Assembly (NCBI RefSeq): GCF_018343535.1
Contig: NZ_JAGYPF010000009.1
Location: 1 to 64,000 of the forward strand
Direction: 5' to 3'
Length of the DNA stretch: 64,000 bases
From: Neobacillus rhizophilus
GTDB taxonomy: Bacteria; Bacillota; Bacilli; Bacillales; Cytobacillaceae
Shown here: piece by piece, positions 48,213 through 56,562 of the stretch
Layout: each line of letters opens with the position of its first letter
Position numbering within the stretch: the stretch's first letter is position 1
Program-made: the position numbers and the translations under genes
The notes under the pieces: generated by a model
Seen by the model: only the letters and a program-made list of their open reading frames with translations
Told to the model about the DNA's origin: nothing
Database searches by the model: none

Positions 48213-48638
48213 TTAGTCTTCGATAACGATACCCATGCTGCGTGCAGTACCTTCAACCATGCGCATTGCTGCTTCAACGCTAGCTGCGTTTAGGTCAGGC
48301 ATTTTTTGTTCCGCAATCTCGCGTACTTTATCACGCTTTACTGTTGCTACTTTATTACGGTTAGGCTGGCCTGAACCAGACTGGATTCCAGCTGCTACTT
48401 TCAAAAGAACGGCAGCAGGAGGAGTTTTCGTAATAAATGTAAATGAACGGTCTTCAAACACCGTGATTTCAACAGGAATAATCAATCCAGCTTGATCTGC
48501 TGTACGAGCGTTAAATTCCTTACAGAATCCCATGATGTTTACACCGGCTTGACCTAGTGCAGGACCAACTGGCGGCGCAGGGTTTGCTTTACCAGCAGGG
48601 ATTTGTAATTTAACAACTTTAATTACTTTTTTAGCCAC
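48213..48638 (-). CDS. rplK: 50S ribosomal protein L11
   Basis: A 141-aa L11 (uL11) of the GTPase-associated centre, needed for RelA activation. AKKVIKVVKLQIPAGKANPA, the proline-rich PPVGPALGQAG, and the C-terminal RNA-binding domain ending MVEGTARSMGIVIED are present. I use the GTG at 48638: AGGAGGTG lies at proper distance and the protein starts like B. subtilis L11; the GTG at 48647 is inside the ribosome binding site. Confidence 0.97.
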   Translation of the reverse strand: MAKKVIKVVKLQIPAGKANPAPPVGPALGQAGVNIMGFCKEFNARTADQAGLIIPVEITVFEDRSFTFITKTPPAAVLLKVAAGIQSGSGQPNRNKVATVKRDKVREIAEQKMPDLNAASVEAAMRMVEGTARSMGIVIED

Positions 48639-48776
48639 GAGACACACCTCCTTAAAGTCCGTGATGTGGTTAATAGGGTATTAACCCTCCCACTCATCTG
48701 AAGTCTTTATATGAATACAAAGAGCTTGACAAAAGTCTTGTCCAAGGAGTTTTCCTTAGACATACTGACCTATGAA

Positions 48777-48805
48777 ATATTATCATTTTTTAAAACTGAT
48801 TTCAA
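48777..48805 (-). promoter_or_regulatory. promoter of rplK-rplA
   Basis: Minus strand TTGAAA, 17 bp, TAATAT, with an extended -10 TGA immediately before. The roughly 130-nt leader contains two short hairpins (AAGGA...TCCTT and CTTGAC...GTCAAG types, about 48720-48760) and GGGTTAATACCC. Confidence 0.75.
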
Positions 48806-48867
48806 GTTTTTTTACAATATCAGATAATATTTCTTTAAAATTGGCTTTTTACTGCTCCGAAAAAGGG

Positions 48868-49001
48868 CTGTTGATTGGAGCTCCGGGCACTTCGCTTTCC
48901 GCGGGCGTTTCGGGGAGCCTCCTCGGCGCTATCGCGCCTGCGGGGTCTCCCCTGAACCGTACTCCCGCAGGAGTCTTCGTGCCCTCCACTCCAATCAACA
49001 G
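48868..49001. repeat. palindromic intergenic repeat (about 134 bp)
   Basis: Perfect terminal inverted repeats, CTGTTGATTGGAG and CTCCAATCAACAG, bracket a GC-rich centre with further complementary blocks (GGGCAC/GTGCCC, CCGCGGG/CCCGCAG). Base composition is far richer in GC than the flanks. From memory, sequences of this kind are common dispersed intergenic repeats in Bacillaceae. It lies between nusG and the rplK promoter; no coding sequence. Confidence 0.85.
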
Positions 49002-49041
49002 GGGAGAAAACCTATCTTCAACTTTTTATTATTATTTTTAT

Positions 49042-49575
49042 TTAAAGCTTATCAATTTGTGTGAATTCAAGTTCTACTGGGGTGTCGCGGCCGAACATGT
49101 TGACTAGTACTTTAAGTTTGGCTTTGTCCTTGTCCATTTCTTCGACGACTCCTGTGAAGTTGGCGAATGGGCCTTCTTTAACTTTGACGGTTTCGCCGAT
49201 TTCGTAGTTAACGTCAACACGTTTTTCTTCTACGCCCATACGTTTTAGCAAACCGGTCACTTCTTCCGGAAGCAGCGGCGTCGGTTTTGAACCTGATCCA
49301 GCAGAACCAACGAACCCTGTTACACCCGGTGTATTCCGTACGACATACCAAGAATCGTCGGTCATCACTAGCTCAACCAACACATAACCAGGGAATACCT
49401 TACGTTTGACAACCTTTTTCTTACCGTTTTTAATTTCTGTTTCTTCTTCTTCCGGAACTACGACACGAAAGATTTTATCTGCCATGCCCATGGATTCCAC
49501 ACGTTTTTCTAAATTAGCCTTTACCTTATTCTCATAGCCTGAGTAAGTATGAACAACATACCAATTCTTTTCCAT
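49042..49575 (-). CDS. nusG: transcription elongation factor NusG
   Basis: A 177-aa NusG. The N-terminal NGN domain (MEKNWYVVHTYSGYENKVKA) binds RNA polymerase, and the C-terminal KOW domain (VKEGPFANFTGVVEEMDKDK) binds S10 or Rho. In Bacillus NusG promotes pausing at specific sites. A hairpin terminator separates it from secE upstream, so its expression is partly uncoupled. GGGAGGGAC lies upstream of the ATG. Confidence 0.98.
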   Translation of the reverse strand: MEKNWYVVHTYSGYENKVKANLEKRVESMGMADKIFRVVVPEEEETEIKNGKKKVVKRKVFPGYVLVELVMTDDSWYVVRNTPGVTGFVGSAGSGSKPTPLLPEEVTGLLKRMGVEEKRVDVNYEIGETVKVKEGPFANFTGVVEEMDKDKAKLKVLVNMFGRDTPVELEFTQIDKL

Positions 49576-49637
49576 TTAAGAGGACTTGTGCGTCCGTCCC
49601 TCCCTAATTTAAATTCAATTATTTTTTTGAGCAAATT

Positions 49638-49664
49638 AAAAAACCCGCTAATGACGGGTTTTCT
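49638..49664 (-). terminator. terminator between secE and nusG
   Basis: On the minus strand AAAACCCG-TCATTAG-CGGGTTTT followed by TT gives an intrinsic terminator shape, 47 bp after the secE stop and 63 bp before nusG. The stem has only four GC pairs. Confidence 0.75.
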
Positions 49665-49710
49665 GCTAAAAATTCCTTGTGTTTTCCATTATACCATGAA
49701 GTACAAGTTA

Positions 49711-49893
49711 TTATTCAAGAATTAAACGAATCAATTTTGAAATTCCCAAATCTAAAACAGCAAAGAAAACGGCGAAAAAAGCAACAGTTGTTATAACGGT
49801 AACAGTAGAGCGAGTCAGTTCTCCGCGTTTTGGCCAGCTGACCTTTCTCATTTCACGAACTACGTCACTGAAGAAATTCTTTATGCGAGACAT
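49711..49893 (-). CDS. secE: SecE, preprotein translocase subunit
   Basis: A 60-aa short-form SecE with the amphipathic helix KNFFSDVVREMRKVSWPKRGEL (VSWP motif) followed by one transmembrane segment (about 34-56). It clamps SecY (22291-23586) in the Sec channel. It lies between rpmG and nusG. Ribosome binding site GGGGG before the ATG. Confidence 0.97.
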   Translation of the reverse strand: MSRIKNFFSDVVREMRKVSWPKRGELTRSTVTVITTVAFFAVFFAVLDLGISKLIRLILE

Positions 49894-49942
49894 TTAGTAA
49901 ACCCCCAACTATCGTAAATAGCAATGCTAGAATGTTAATCTT

Positions 49943-50089
49943 TTATTTCGTTTCACGATGGACAGTATGCTCACCACAGGTTTTACAATATTTATTTAAT
50001 TCCAATCTCTCAGTTTGTGTATCCTTACTGACAGTGGAATAATTTCTTGAGCCGCAGACTGTGCAGGCAAGAACTCTCTTTTTACTCAT
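49943..50089 (-). CDS. rpmG: 50S ribosomal protein L33, zinc-binding
   Basis: A 48-aa L33 (bL33) read directly from the minus strand, starting MSKKRVLACTVCGSRNYS and ending THVHRETK-like (HTVHRETK). It has zinc ligands Cys9, Cys12, Cys35 and Cys38, so it is the zinc-requiring form. GAGGGTG precedes the ATG. It is the first gene of rpmG-secE, in the usual Bacillus place after sigH. Confidence 0.95.
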   Translation of the reverse strand: MSKKRVLACTVCGSRNYSTVSKDTQTERLELNKYCKTCGEHTVHRETK

Positions 50090-50117
50090 TCTTAGACACC
50101 CTCAATATATCCTTAAA

Positions 50118-50146
50118 AATGTAACATGACACCTATTTATTGTCAA
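50118..50146 (-). promoter_or_regulatory. promoter of rpmG-secE(-nusG)
   Basis: Minus strand TTGACA, 17 bp, TACATT, about 28 bp upstream of the rpmG start and downstream of sigH. Confidence 0.82.
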
Positions 50147-50202
50147 TAACATTCGACAGGAGATTCAATGAACTGACATAATTCTGGGAGCGCATACAAA
50201 CT

Positions 50203-50853
50203 TTATAGTGAAAATTCACGAAACTCCAGGTACCGCTCTAGCTTTCTTTTTACACGCTGCAGGGCATTATCGATCGATTTCACATGACGGTTAAGTTCTT
50301 CAGAAATTTCCTGGTACGATTGCCCGTCCAAATACAGGGCCAATACCTTTCGTTCTAAATCACTTAGTAATTCCGTCATTTTTACTTCTATATGGTCAAA
50401 CTCTTCCTGGTTAATGATTAGCTCTTCCGGGTCGAGAACCTTTGCACCCGATAATACATCCATCAACGTTCGGTCTGATTCTTCATCGTAAATAGGCTTG
50501 TCCAAAGAAACATAGGAATTTAACGGAATATGCTTCTGCCTTGTTGCCGTTTTGATGGCTGTGATGATTTGCCGTGTAATGCATAATTCGGCGAATGCTT
50601 TAAAGGAGGTCAGCTTGTCCTCCCTAAAATCGCGAATCGCCTTATACAGACCAATCATTCCTTCTTGAACAATATCTTCCTTATCCGCGCCAATTAAAAA
50701 ATAGGATCTTGCTTTCGCACGTACAAAATTTCGATACTTATGGATTAAAAAATCCAATGCTTCGCTGTCGCCTTGGTGAACCAAATCGACAATTTCCTCG
50801 TCTTCCATTACGAAAAACTGCTCGTTAACATTTGTCCCGAAGTCCGCACTCAA
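50203..50853 (-). CDS. sigH: RNA polymerase sigma-H factor (Spo0H)
   Basis: A 216-aa sigma-70-family factor that drives early sporulation and transition-state genes. Region 2 (HKYRNFVRAKARSYFLIGAD, EDIVQEGMIGLYKAI, FKAFAELCITRQIITAIKTA) and region 4 (LSDLERKVLALYLDGQSYQE, HVKSIDNALQRVKRKL) match B. subtilis SigH nearly throughout. I choose the TTG at 50853 because GGTGGAGGGGAT lies just upstream; starting at the ATG at 50877 would put that ribosome binding site inside the gene and make the N-terminus longer than usual. Confidence 0.93.
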   Translation of the reverse strand: MSADFGTNVNEQFFVMEDEEIVDLVHQGDSEALDFLIHKYRNFVRAKARSYFLIGADKEDIVQEGMIGLYKAIRDFREDKLTSFKAFAELCITRQIITAIKTATRQKHIPLNSYVSLDKPIYDEESDRTLMDVLSGAKVLDPEELIINQEEFDHIEVKMTELLSDLERKVLALYLDGQSYQEISEELNRHVKSIDNALQRVKRKLERYLEFREFSL

Positions 50854-50924
50854 CTTAAGATCCCCTCCACCGAACAAGCATAGATAGTATTATTATACAT
50901 TAGAAAAATTTTGAAGTCGAGAGC

Positions 50925-51434
50925 TCACTTCTGTCCTCGACGCCATTTTTCAAAAATTTCTGCCATTTCCTCGCTAATCGGTATTTTGTAGAAAGGTTTT
51001 TTCTCTTGAATTTTTTTTACCTTTTTCTCAATGCCTTTTTCAATGGAAGACATTTCTATTTCTAATTCACGGGCAGATTTTCTTAAAGCACCCTGTCCAA
51101 AAATTTGCCATTGCTCTGTAAAATCAGAAGTGGCCACGTGAACTTGTGTTCTTCGATTACTCAGGCTGATCGCCATTTTTTCAATCCGTTCATCCGCTGA
51201 TTCATTTTCCTTCGTAAAAATGACTTCGACCATGTGATTTTTATACTTTTTTTCCGTTCCTTTTACATAATGGGCATCAAAGACAACGATTACCCGAAAG
51301 CCGGAAAAGGCCTGGTATTCGGCCATTTTTTCCACCAATCGGTCCCTTGCTGCCGGAAGGTCCCGGTCCTTTAATGCTTTAAGCTCCGGCCACGCCCCGA
51401 TAATGTTATAGCCATCGACTAGCAGGATATCCAT
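50925..51434 (-). CDS. rae1: Rae1 (YacP), ribosome-associated mRNA endonuclease
   Basis: A 169-aa NYN/PIN-like nuclease. MDILLVDGYNIIGAWPEL (catalytic Asp7), VVFDAHYV and the acidic ESADERIEK plus VATSDFTEQ form the active-site set. B. subtilis Rae1 cuts mRNA in the ribosomal A site. The C-terminus is a Lys-rich helix. It follows rlmB after four bases, in the conserved cysS-mrnC-rlmB-rae1-sigH order. Confidence 0.93.
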   Translation of the reverse strand: MDILLVDGYNIIGAWPELKALKDRDLPAARDRLVEKMAEYQAFSGFRVIVVFDAHYVKGTEKKYKNHMVEVIFTKENESADERIEKMAISLSNRRTQVHVATSDFTEQWQIFGQGALRKSARELEIEMSSIEKGIEKKVKKIQEKKPFYKIPISEEMAEIFEKWRRGQK

Positions 51435-51437
51435 ATA

Positions 51438-52187
51438 CTATCCCTCTAAAGTGTGCCGTTTCCGGTATACCTCATACATCAGCAGTGCCGCCGCAACAGA
51501 AGCATTTAAGGATGTAACATGACCCGCCATTGGCAGATGAATGAGAAAATCACACTTATCACGGATTAACCGCCCCATTCCTTTTCCTTCGCTGCCAATC
51601 ACAAGGCCAAGCGGAAGCGTTCCGTCCATTTGCCGGTAATCCTGTTTTCCCTTCGCATCTGTCCCGGCAATCCAGACTCCCCGTTCCTTTAGTTCATCAA
51701 TAGTACGCGCCATGTTTGTTACCCGGACAACCGGTATATATTCAATGGCGCCTGTCGAAGCTTTGGCGACTGTTGCCGTTAAGCCAACCGCCCTTCGCTT
51801 TGGAATAATGATTCCGTGCGCTCCGACTGCATCCGCAGTTCTCATAATCGAGCCGAGGTTATGAGGATCCTCAATCTCATCCAGCAGTAAAAAGAAAGGA
51901 GGCTCGTTTTTCTTTTCCGCTGCCGCAAACAAATCATCCAATTCGGCATACTGATAGGCTGCGACATAGGCAAGGACACCCTGATGGTTCTGGTCACTAA
52001 TCTGGTCAATTTTTTTCTTTGGGACAAATTGCACGAGGACATTTCCTTCTTTGGCCAATTGGGTAATCTGCTGCATTTGCCCGCGCTGTGACCCTTCTGC
52101 AATTAAAATTTTATTGATATCCCGTTTTGATTTTAGCGCCTCAATCACCGGATTTTTACCTACGATGTATTCTAGTTCCTGATTCAT
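51438..52187 (-). CDS. rlmB: 23S rRNA 2'-O-methyltransferase RlmB (SPOUT/TrmH family)
   Basis: A 249-aa protein. An N-terminal substrate-binding domain (YIVGKNPVIEALKS) precedes the knotted SPOUT domain with LDEIEDPHNLGSIMRTADAV, VIGSEGKGMGRL and MAGHVTSLNASVAAALLMYE, the three TrmH motifs. Family knowledge suggests 2'-O-methylation of 23S G2251 (E. coli numbering). It overlaps mrnC by four bases. Confidence 0.94.
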   Translation of the reverse strand: MNQELEYIVGKNPVIEALKSKRDINKILIAEGSQRGQMQQITQLAKEGNVLVQFVPKKKIDQISDQNHQGVLAYVAAYQYAELDDLFAAAEKKNEPPFFLLLDEIEDPHNLGSIMRTADAVGAHGIIIPKRRAVGLTATVAKASTGAIEYIPVVRVTNMARTIDELKERGVWIAGTDAKGKQDYRQMDGTLPLGLVIGSEGKGMGRLIRDKCDFLIHLPMAGHVTSLNASVAAALLMYEVYRKRHTLEG

Positions 52188-52609
52188 GTTGGCGTTCCTC
52201 CTTTCTTATTTTCCACATAGAAAAACGACTGACGGACGAGTTCTTCTAAGCGGTCCTTCCTTCCTGTTAAATATAAATAGCCGATTAAGGCTTCAAAGGC
52301 AGTGCTATATCGGTAGGTTTGAACATCGGTATTTTTCGGGACAGTTCCTGATTTCGCATTTCTGCCGCGCATAACAACCGCCATCTCCTCCTCTAGCAAA
52401 AGCCCTTCATCCATCATTTGAAAAAGAATCTGGCATTGTGCTTTTGCAGAAACATACCTCGTCCCTTCTCTGTGCAGCTGATGAGGCCGGACTCGCCCGC
52501 TGAACAAGAGGTGACGCCTTACATATGTTTCATAAACAGCGTCACCCATGTAAGCAAGTGCGAGACTATTCAATTGGCTGGCATCGACTGTTTTATCGTA
52601 ATCAAGCAT
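52184..52609 (-). CDS. mrnC: Mini-ribonuclease 3 (MrnC)
   Basis: A 141-aa RNase III catalytic domain without the dsRNA-binding domain. NSLALAYMGDAVYETYVR carries the catalytic Asp23/Glu27, and TAFEALIGYLYLTGRKDRL the second acidic pair. It matures 23S rRNA ends in B. subtilis. It begins five bases after cysS and overlaps rlmB. Complete active site. Confidence 0.95.
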   Translation of the reverse strand: MLDYDKTVDASQLNSLALAYMGDAVYETYVRRHLLFSGRVRPHQLHREGTRYVSAKAQCQILFQMMDEGLLLEEEMAVVMRGRNAKSGTVPKNTDVQTYRYSTAFEALIGYLYLTGRKDRLEELVRQSFFYVENKKGGTPT

Positions 52610-52614
52610 TTAAA

Positions 52615-54012
52615 TTAGCCTCTTTTCCACCTTGTACCTTGTGGGGTATCCTCTAAAATGATATTCATTTCCTTTAACTGGTCACGAATTTGGTCAGCTA
52701 ATTGGAAGTTACGGTCCTTTCTGGCCTGAATCCGCTGTTCAATTAGGGCATCAATTTCTTCATCCAGTAACTCTTCTTGTTCAAAAGTTAGACCAAGAAC
52801 AGCAAACAGCTCTTCGAATTGCGCTGTAAACGCATCAATGACTTCTACCGCTGTATTTTTTTCCATGAGGTAATAATTTGCCAGTTTCGATAACTCAAAT
52901 AAAACTGAAATGGCCTTGGCTGTATTAAAATCATCGTCCATCGCTTCGATGAATTCATCGCGGTGTCTGCTGATTTTATCAAGCCACTCTTGATTATTTT
53001 CCGTCAAGTTTGCGCTTTTCTCACGGCGGTGTTTTAAATTTTGATAGGAGGTGGTTAACCGCTCAAGGGCTGCCGTTGTGCTCTCCAATAGCTCCTGACT
53101 GTAATTGATTGGATTGCGATAGTGAACGGACAGCATAAAGAATCGCAACACCTGCGGATTTATTTGCTTAATAATGTCATGGACCAGCACAAAGTTGCCA
53201 AGTGACTTTGACATTTTTTCATTATCAATATTAATATAGCCATTATGCATCCAATAACGGGAAAAGGTTTTTCCGCTTAATGCCTCGGATTGGGCAATTT
53301 CATTTTCATGGTGCGGGAAGGTTAAATCCTGTCCGCCAGCGTGGATATCAATGGTCTCACCAAGATATTTTTTCGCCATCGCTGAGCATTCGATATGCCA
53401 GCCCGGTCTTCCCGGACCCCACGGGCTCTCCCAAAAAATTTCCCCTTCCTTGGCTGCTTTCCATAAAGCAAAGTCCAGGTTATCTTCTTTTTTCTCGCCT
53501 ACTTCAATTCTAGCCCCTGCCTGCAGTTCATCAATTGGCTGGTGGGAAAGCTTGCCGTACTCCTCAAAGTGGCGCGTCCGGTAATAAACATCCCCCTCAG
53601 ACTCATAGGCGTAGCCCTTCTTAATTAATTGGCTGATAAAGTCGATAATGATATCCATGTTTTCCATGACACGCGGATGGACATCTGCCTTTTTGCAGCC
53701 TAGTGCCAAAACATCTTCAAAATAGGCCTCGATAAACCGATTCGCAATCGTTGGAACATCTTCTCCGAGCTGATTAGCAGCGCGGATCAATTTATCATCG
53801 ACATCCGTAAAGTTGGATACATATTTGACGTCGTAACCGCGGTATTCTAAATAACGGCGGACCGTATCAAATACAATTGCCGGGCGCGCATTTCCGATAT
53901 GGATATAATTATAGACAGTTGGCCCGCAAACATACATTTTGACCTTGCCTTCTTCAAGCGGTACAAAGTTCTCTTTCTTGCGGGTAAGTGTATTATACAG
54001 TTGAATGGCCAT
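52615..54012 (-). CDS. cysS: cysteinyl-tRNA synthetase
   Basis: A 465-aa class I synthetase. VCGPTVYNYIHIGNA combines the zinc ligand Cys29 with the HIGH-type motif. Further zinc ligands are in HIECSAMAKKYLGE and the HHENEIAQSE region, and KMSKSLGNF is the second signature. It overlaps the 3' end of cysE by 20 bp and is governed by the same cysteine T-box. Full length. Confidence 0.97.
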   Translation of the reverse strand: MAIQLYNTLTRKKENFVPLEEGKVKMYVCGPTVYNYIHIGNARPAIVFDTVRRYLEYRGYDVKYVSNFTDVDDKLIRAANQLGEDVPTIANRFIEAYFEDVLALGCKKADVHPRVMENMDIIIDFISQLIKKGYAYESEGDVYYRTRHFEEYGKLSHQPIDELQAGARIEVGEKKEDNLDFALWKAAKEGEIFWESPWGPGRPGWHIECSAMAKKYLGETIDIHAGGQDLTFPHHENEIAQSEALSGKTFSRYWMHNGYINIDNEKMSKSLGNFVLVHDIIKQINPQVLRFFMLSVHYRNPINYSQELLESTTAALERLTTSYQNLKHRREKSANLTENNQEWLDKISRHRDEFIEAMDDDFNTAKAISVLFELSKLANYYLMEKNTAVEVIDAFTAQFEELFAVLGLTFEQEELLDEEIDALIEQRIQARKDRNFQLADQIRDQLKEMNIILEDTPQGTRWKRG

Positions 54013-54661
54013 TGACTTTTGTCCTTTCCTCTTTTAATTCTGCCAGTTCCTTTTTCATATGATCCAGTTCCATTTGCAAATCTTTAAAGCGATCCGCAAC
54101 CGGGTCTGGCAAGTCGGAGTGGTTTAAATCTTTACCAACACGAATGCCGTCCTTCATGACAACTCTTCCCGGAATTCCCACGACCGTGGAGTTTGGCGGA
54201 ACTTCCTTTAAAACTACCGATCCGCCGCCGATTTTGGAATTTTCGCCGATGGTAATCGAGCCTAAAACCTTGGCACCAGTGGAGATGAGAACATTATCCT
54301 TAATAGTCGGATGACGCTTTCCTTTTTCTTTCCCTGTACCGCCTAGTGTGACCCCTTGATAAATCGTAACATTATCGCCAATTTCACAGGTTTCCCCAAC
54401 AACAACACCCATTCCATGGTCGATAAAAAATCTCCTGCCTATTTTTGCCCCTGGATGAATTTCAATTCCTGTGAAGAAGCGGCTTACTTGTGAAATAACT
54501 CGAGCAATGAAAAACAATTTTCTCTTATAGAACCCATGCGCCAAGCGGTGAGCCCAAATGGCATGCAGACCTGAATAAGTTAGAATTACTTCCAAATAGC
54601 TTCTTGCTGCCGGATCCTGGTCAAATATTACATCAATATCCTCCTTCAATGTTTTGAACAT
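53993..54661 (-). CDS. cysE: serine O-acetyltransferase
   Basis: A 222-aa CysE catalysing the first step of cysteine synthesis from serine and acetyl-CoA. An N-terminal helical domain precedes the left-handed beta-helix of hexapeptide repeats (IGRRFFIDHGMGVVVGETCE, IGDNVTIYQGVTLGGTGKEK). The catalytic His is in DHGMG. The C-terminus has an extra coiled, Lys/Glu-rich helix. It is preceded by a T-box, so it is induced when tRNA-Cys is uncharged. Confidence 0.96.
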   Translation of the reverse strand: MFKTLKEDIDVIFDQDPAARSYLEVILTYSGLHAIWAHRLAHGFYKRKLFFIARVISQVSRFFTGIEIHPGAKIGRRFFIDHGMGVVVGETCEIGDNVTIYQGVTLGGTGKEKGKRHPTIKDNVLISTGAKVLGSITIGENSKIGGGSVVLKEVPPNSTVVGIPGRVVMKDGIRVGKDLNHSDLPDPVADRFKDLQMELDHMKKELAELKEERTKVNGHSTV

Positions 54662-54699
54662 TGATATTCCCCCCTTTGTTTTATACCCCTTTTTATAAA

Positions 54700-54997
54700 A
54701 TAAAAAACGCCTCTGTCATAAAGACAGAGACGCTTGATTTTAACGTGGTTCCACTCTGATTAGGTCACAATGAATACTAACACAGAAACTGTGTGCGCAT
54801 TTTATATGGCCTCACTCTACCTGTTAACGGAAAGGTTCCGCCCAAATCTACTCCAGAGGCAATCTGTTTCGAAGCGGGGCTCAGAGGTGCATTTTCAAAA
54901 AATGAGCGGCTTAAACCACTTTCAGCCGGTGATGGTTCTCTCTTTCAAGCATCATTTTTCTACTTTTCCTCATCAAAGCTTTAGCTCGTTTTATAAT
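54700..54997 (-). promoter_or_regulatory. T-box leader (cysteine) of cysE-cysS
   Basis: The T-box sequence AGAGTGGAACCACG lies at about 54744-54757, followed by a terminator hairpin GCGTCTCTGTC/GACAGAGGCG and a T-run (54702-54734). Upstream is stem I, with AGAGAG...GGTTT-type elements; the likely specifier is TGC (Cys) in GAAAATGCACC at about 54885-54895. Uncharged tRNA-Cys is expected to stabilise the antiterminator and switch on cysE-cysS and downstream genes. Confidence 0.92.
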
Positions 54998-55003
54998 ACT
55001 TAT

Positions 55004-55032
55004 ACTATATTACATTTTTTCTTGAATGTTAA
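55004..55032 (-). promoter_or_regulatory. promoter of the cysE T-box transcript
   Basis: Minus strand TTAACA, 17 bp, TATAGT. The -35 overlaps the gltX stop codon. It sits directly before the T-box leader. Confidence 0.7.
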
Positions 55033-56492
55033 CTAATAATTTGCTTAATTCTATTTTGAACTTTCTCGCGGCCTAAAAGTTCAATCGATTTTGGCAAATC
55101 TGGTCCATGGGTTTGCCCGGTAACAGCTGCTCGTATTGGCATAAACAGGTTTTTCCCCTTTTGACCTGTTGATTTTTGGACAGCCTTCATCGCGGCCTGA
55201 ATGCCTTCTGCCTGGAAGCTAGCAAGCTGATCAAGCTCCTGTGCAAAAGCCTTTAACACTTCAGGAACTTGAATGCCTGCGAGTACTTCCTTCGCTTCTT
55301 CCTCATAGTCTGCCTCATCCTTAAAGAACATATCCGAAAGCTCGACGATTTCCGCGCCAAAGCTCATTTTTTCCTGAAGGAGAGAAACCAAAGTGTGGAC
55401 CCATTGTTGTTCTTCCTCTGACAGGTTCTCGCTGACACGGCCGGCCTTGAATAGATGCGGCAGGGAAAGTTCCACTACCCGCTCTAGCTCTACTTTTTTC
55501 ATATATTGATTGTTCATCCAGGCAAGCTTTTGTTTATCAAATAATGCCGGTGATTTGGACAGTCGCTGCGCATCAAAGATTTGAATAAATTCTTCTTTCG
55601 CGAAAATCTCCTCTTCCCCTGCAGGCGACCAGCCGAGCAAAGCAATAAAGTTAAATAATGCTTCTGGCAGATATCCTAATTCCTCATATTGCTCGATAAA
55701 TTGAATGATGGACTCGTCCCGCTTGCTTAATTTCTTACGGCTTTCATTCACAATTAGTGTCATATGTCCGAAAATTGGCGGCTCCCAGCCCAATGCCTGA
55801 TATACCACCAATTGCTTTGGCGTATTGGAGATATGGTCATCACCGCGCAGAACATGCGAGATTTCCATGAGATGATCATCGATGGCAACCGCAAAGTTAT
55901 AGGTTGGCGTTCCATCCTTTTTAACCATTACCCAGTCTCCGCCAATCGTATCTGATTCAAAGGATACGGTTCCTTTAACCATGTCATCAAAGGTATACGT
56001 CTCCCCTTCCGGAACAATAATGCGGATGCTTGGCTTGCGGCCTTCTGCCTCCAAACGGGAACGGTCTTCCGGAGTTAAATGCCGGCACTTACCGGAGTAA
56101 TGGGCGGTTTCACCACGGGCAATTTGCTCTTCCCGTTCTTTCTCCAATTCCGCTTCTGTACAGTAGCATTTATAAGCCTTTCCATTCTCTAAAAGCTGCT
56201 TATAGTAGGTTTCATAAATATCGTTTCTTTCCGATTGGCGGTACGGACCGTATTCACCGCCGACATCGACACTTTCATCCCAGTCCATTCCAAGCCATTT
56301 TAAATATTTTAATTGGCTTTGCTCGCCGCCTTCAATATTACGTTTCTTATCGGTATCCTCAATTCGGATAATAAACTTGCCGCCTTTATTGCGGGCAAAC
56401 AAATAATTAAACAGTGCCGTACGGGCATTCCCGATATGTAAATGTCCGGTTGGACTTGGAGCGTACCTTACTCTAATATCATTTGACATCAT
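55029..56492 (-). CDS. gltX: glutamyl-tRNA synthetase
   Basis: A 487-aa class I synthetase with PSPTGHLHIGNARTALFNYL (HIGH motif) near residue 14, KLSKRDESI (KMSKS-type) at about 254, and a helical anticodon-binding domain. In Bacillus this enzyme also charges tRNA-Gln with Glu for later amidation. GGAGGC precedes the ATG. No terminator was seen between it and cysE; the next promoter is embedded in its stop codon. Confidence 0.97.
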   Translation of the reverse strand: MMSNDIRVRYAPSPTGHLHIGNARTALFNYLFARNKGGKFIIRIEDTDKKRNIEGGEQSQLKYLKWLGMDWDESVDVGGEYGPYRQSERNDIYETYYKQLLENGKAYKCYCTEAELEKEREEQIARGETAHYSGKCRHLTPEDRSRLEAEGRKPSIRIIVPEGETYTFDDMVKGTVSFESDTIGGDWVMVKKDGTPTYNFAVAIDDHLMEISHVLRGDDHISNTPKQLVVYQALGWEPPIFGHMTLIVNESRKKLSKRDESIIQFIEQYEELGYLPEALFNFIALLGWSPAGEEEIFAKEEFIQIFDAQRLSKSPALFDKQKLAWMNNQYMKKVELERVVELSLPHLFKAGRVSENLSEEEQQWVHTLVSLLQEKMSFGAEIVELSDMFFKDEADYEEEAKEVLAGIQVPEVLKAFAQELDQLASFQAEGIQAAMKAVQKSTGQKGKNLFMPIRAAVTGQTHGPDLPKSIELLGREKVQNRIKQIIS

Positions 56493-56562
56493 AATGCCTC
56501 CACTTTTTCCATTTGGTTCTCATACCGATATATTTTATCACTTGGCAGAACCTCAATAAAGT

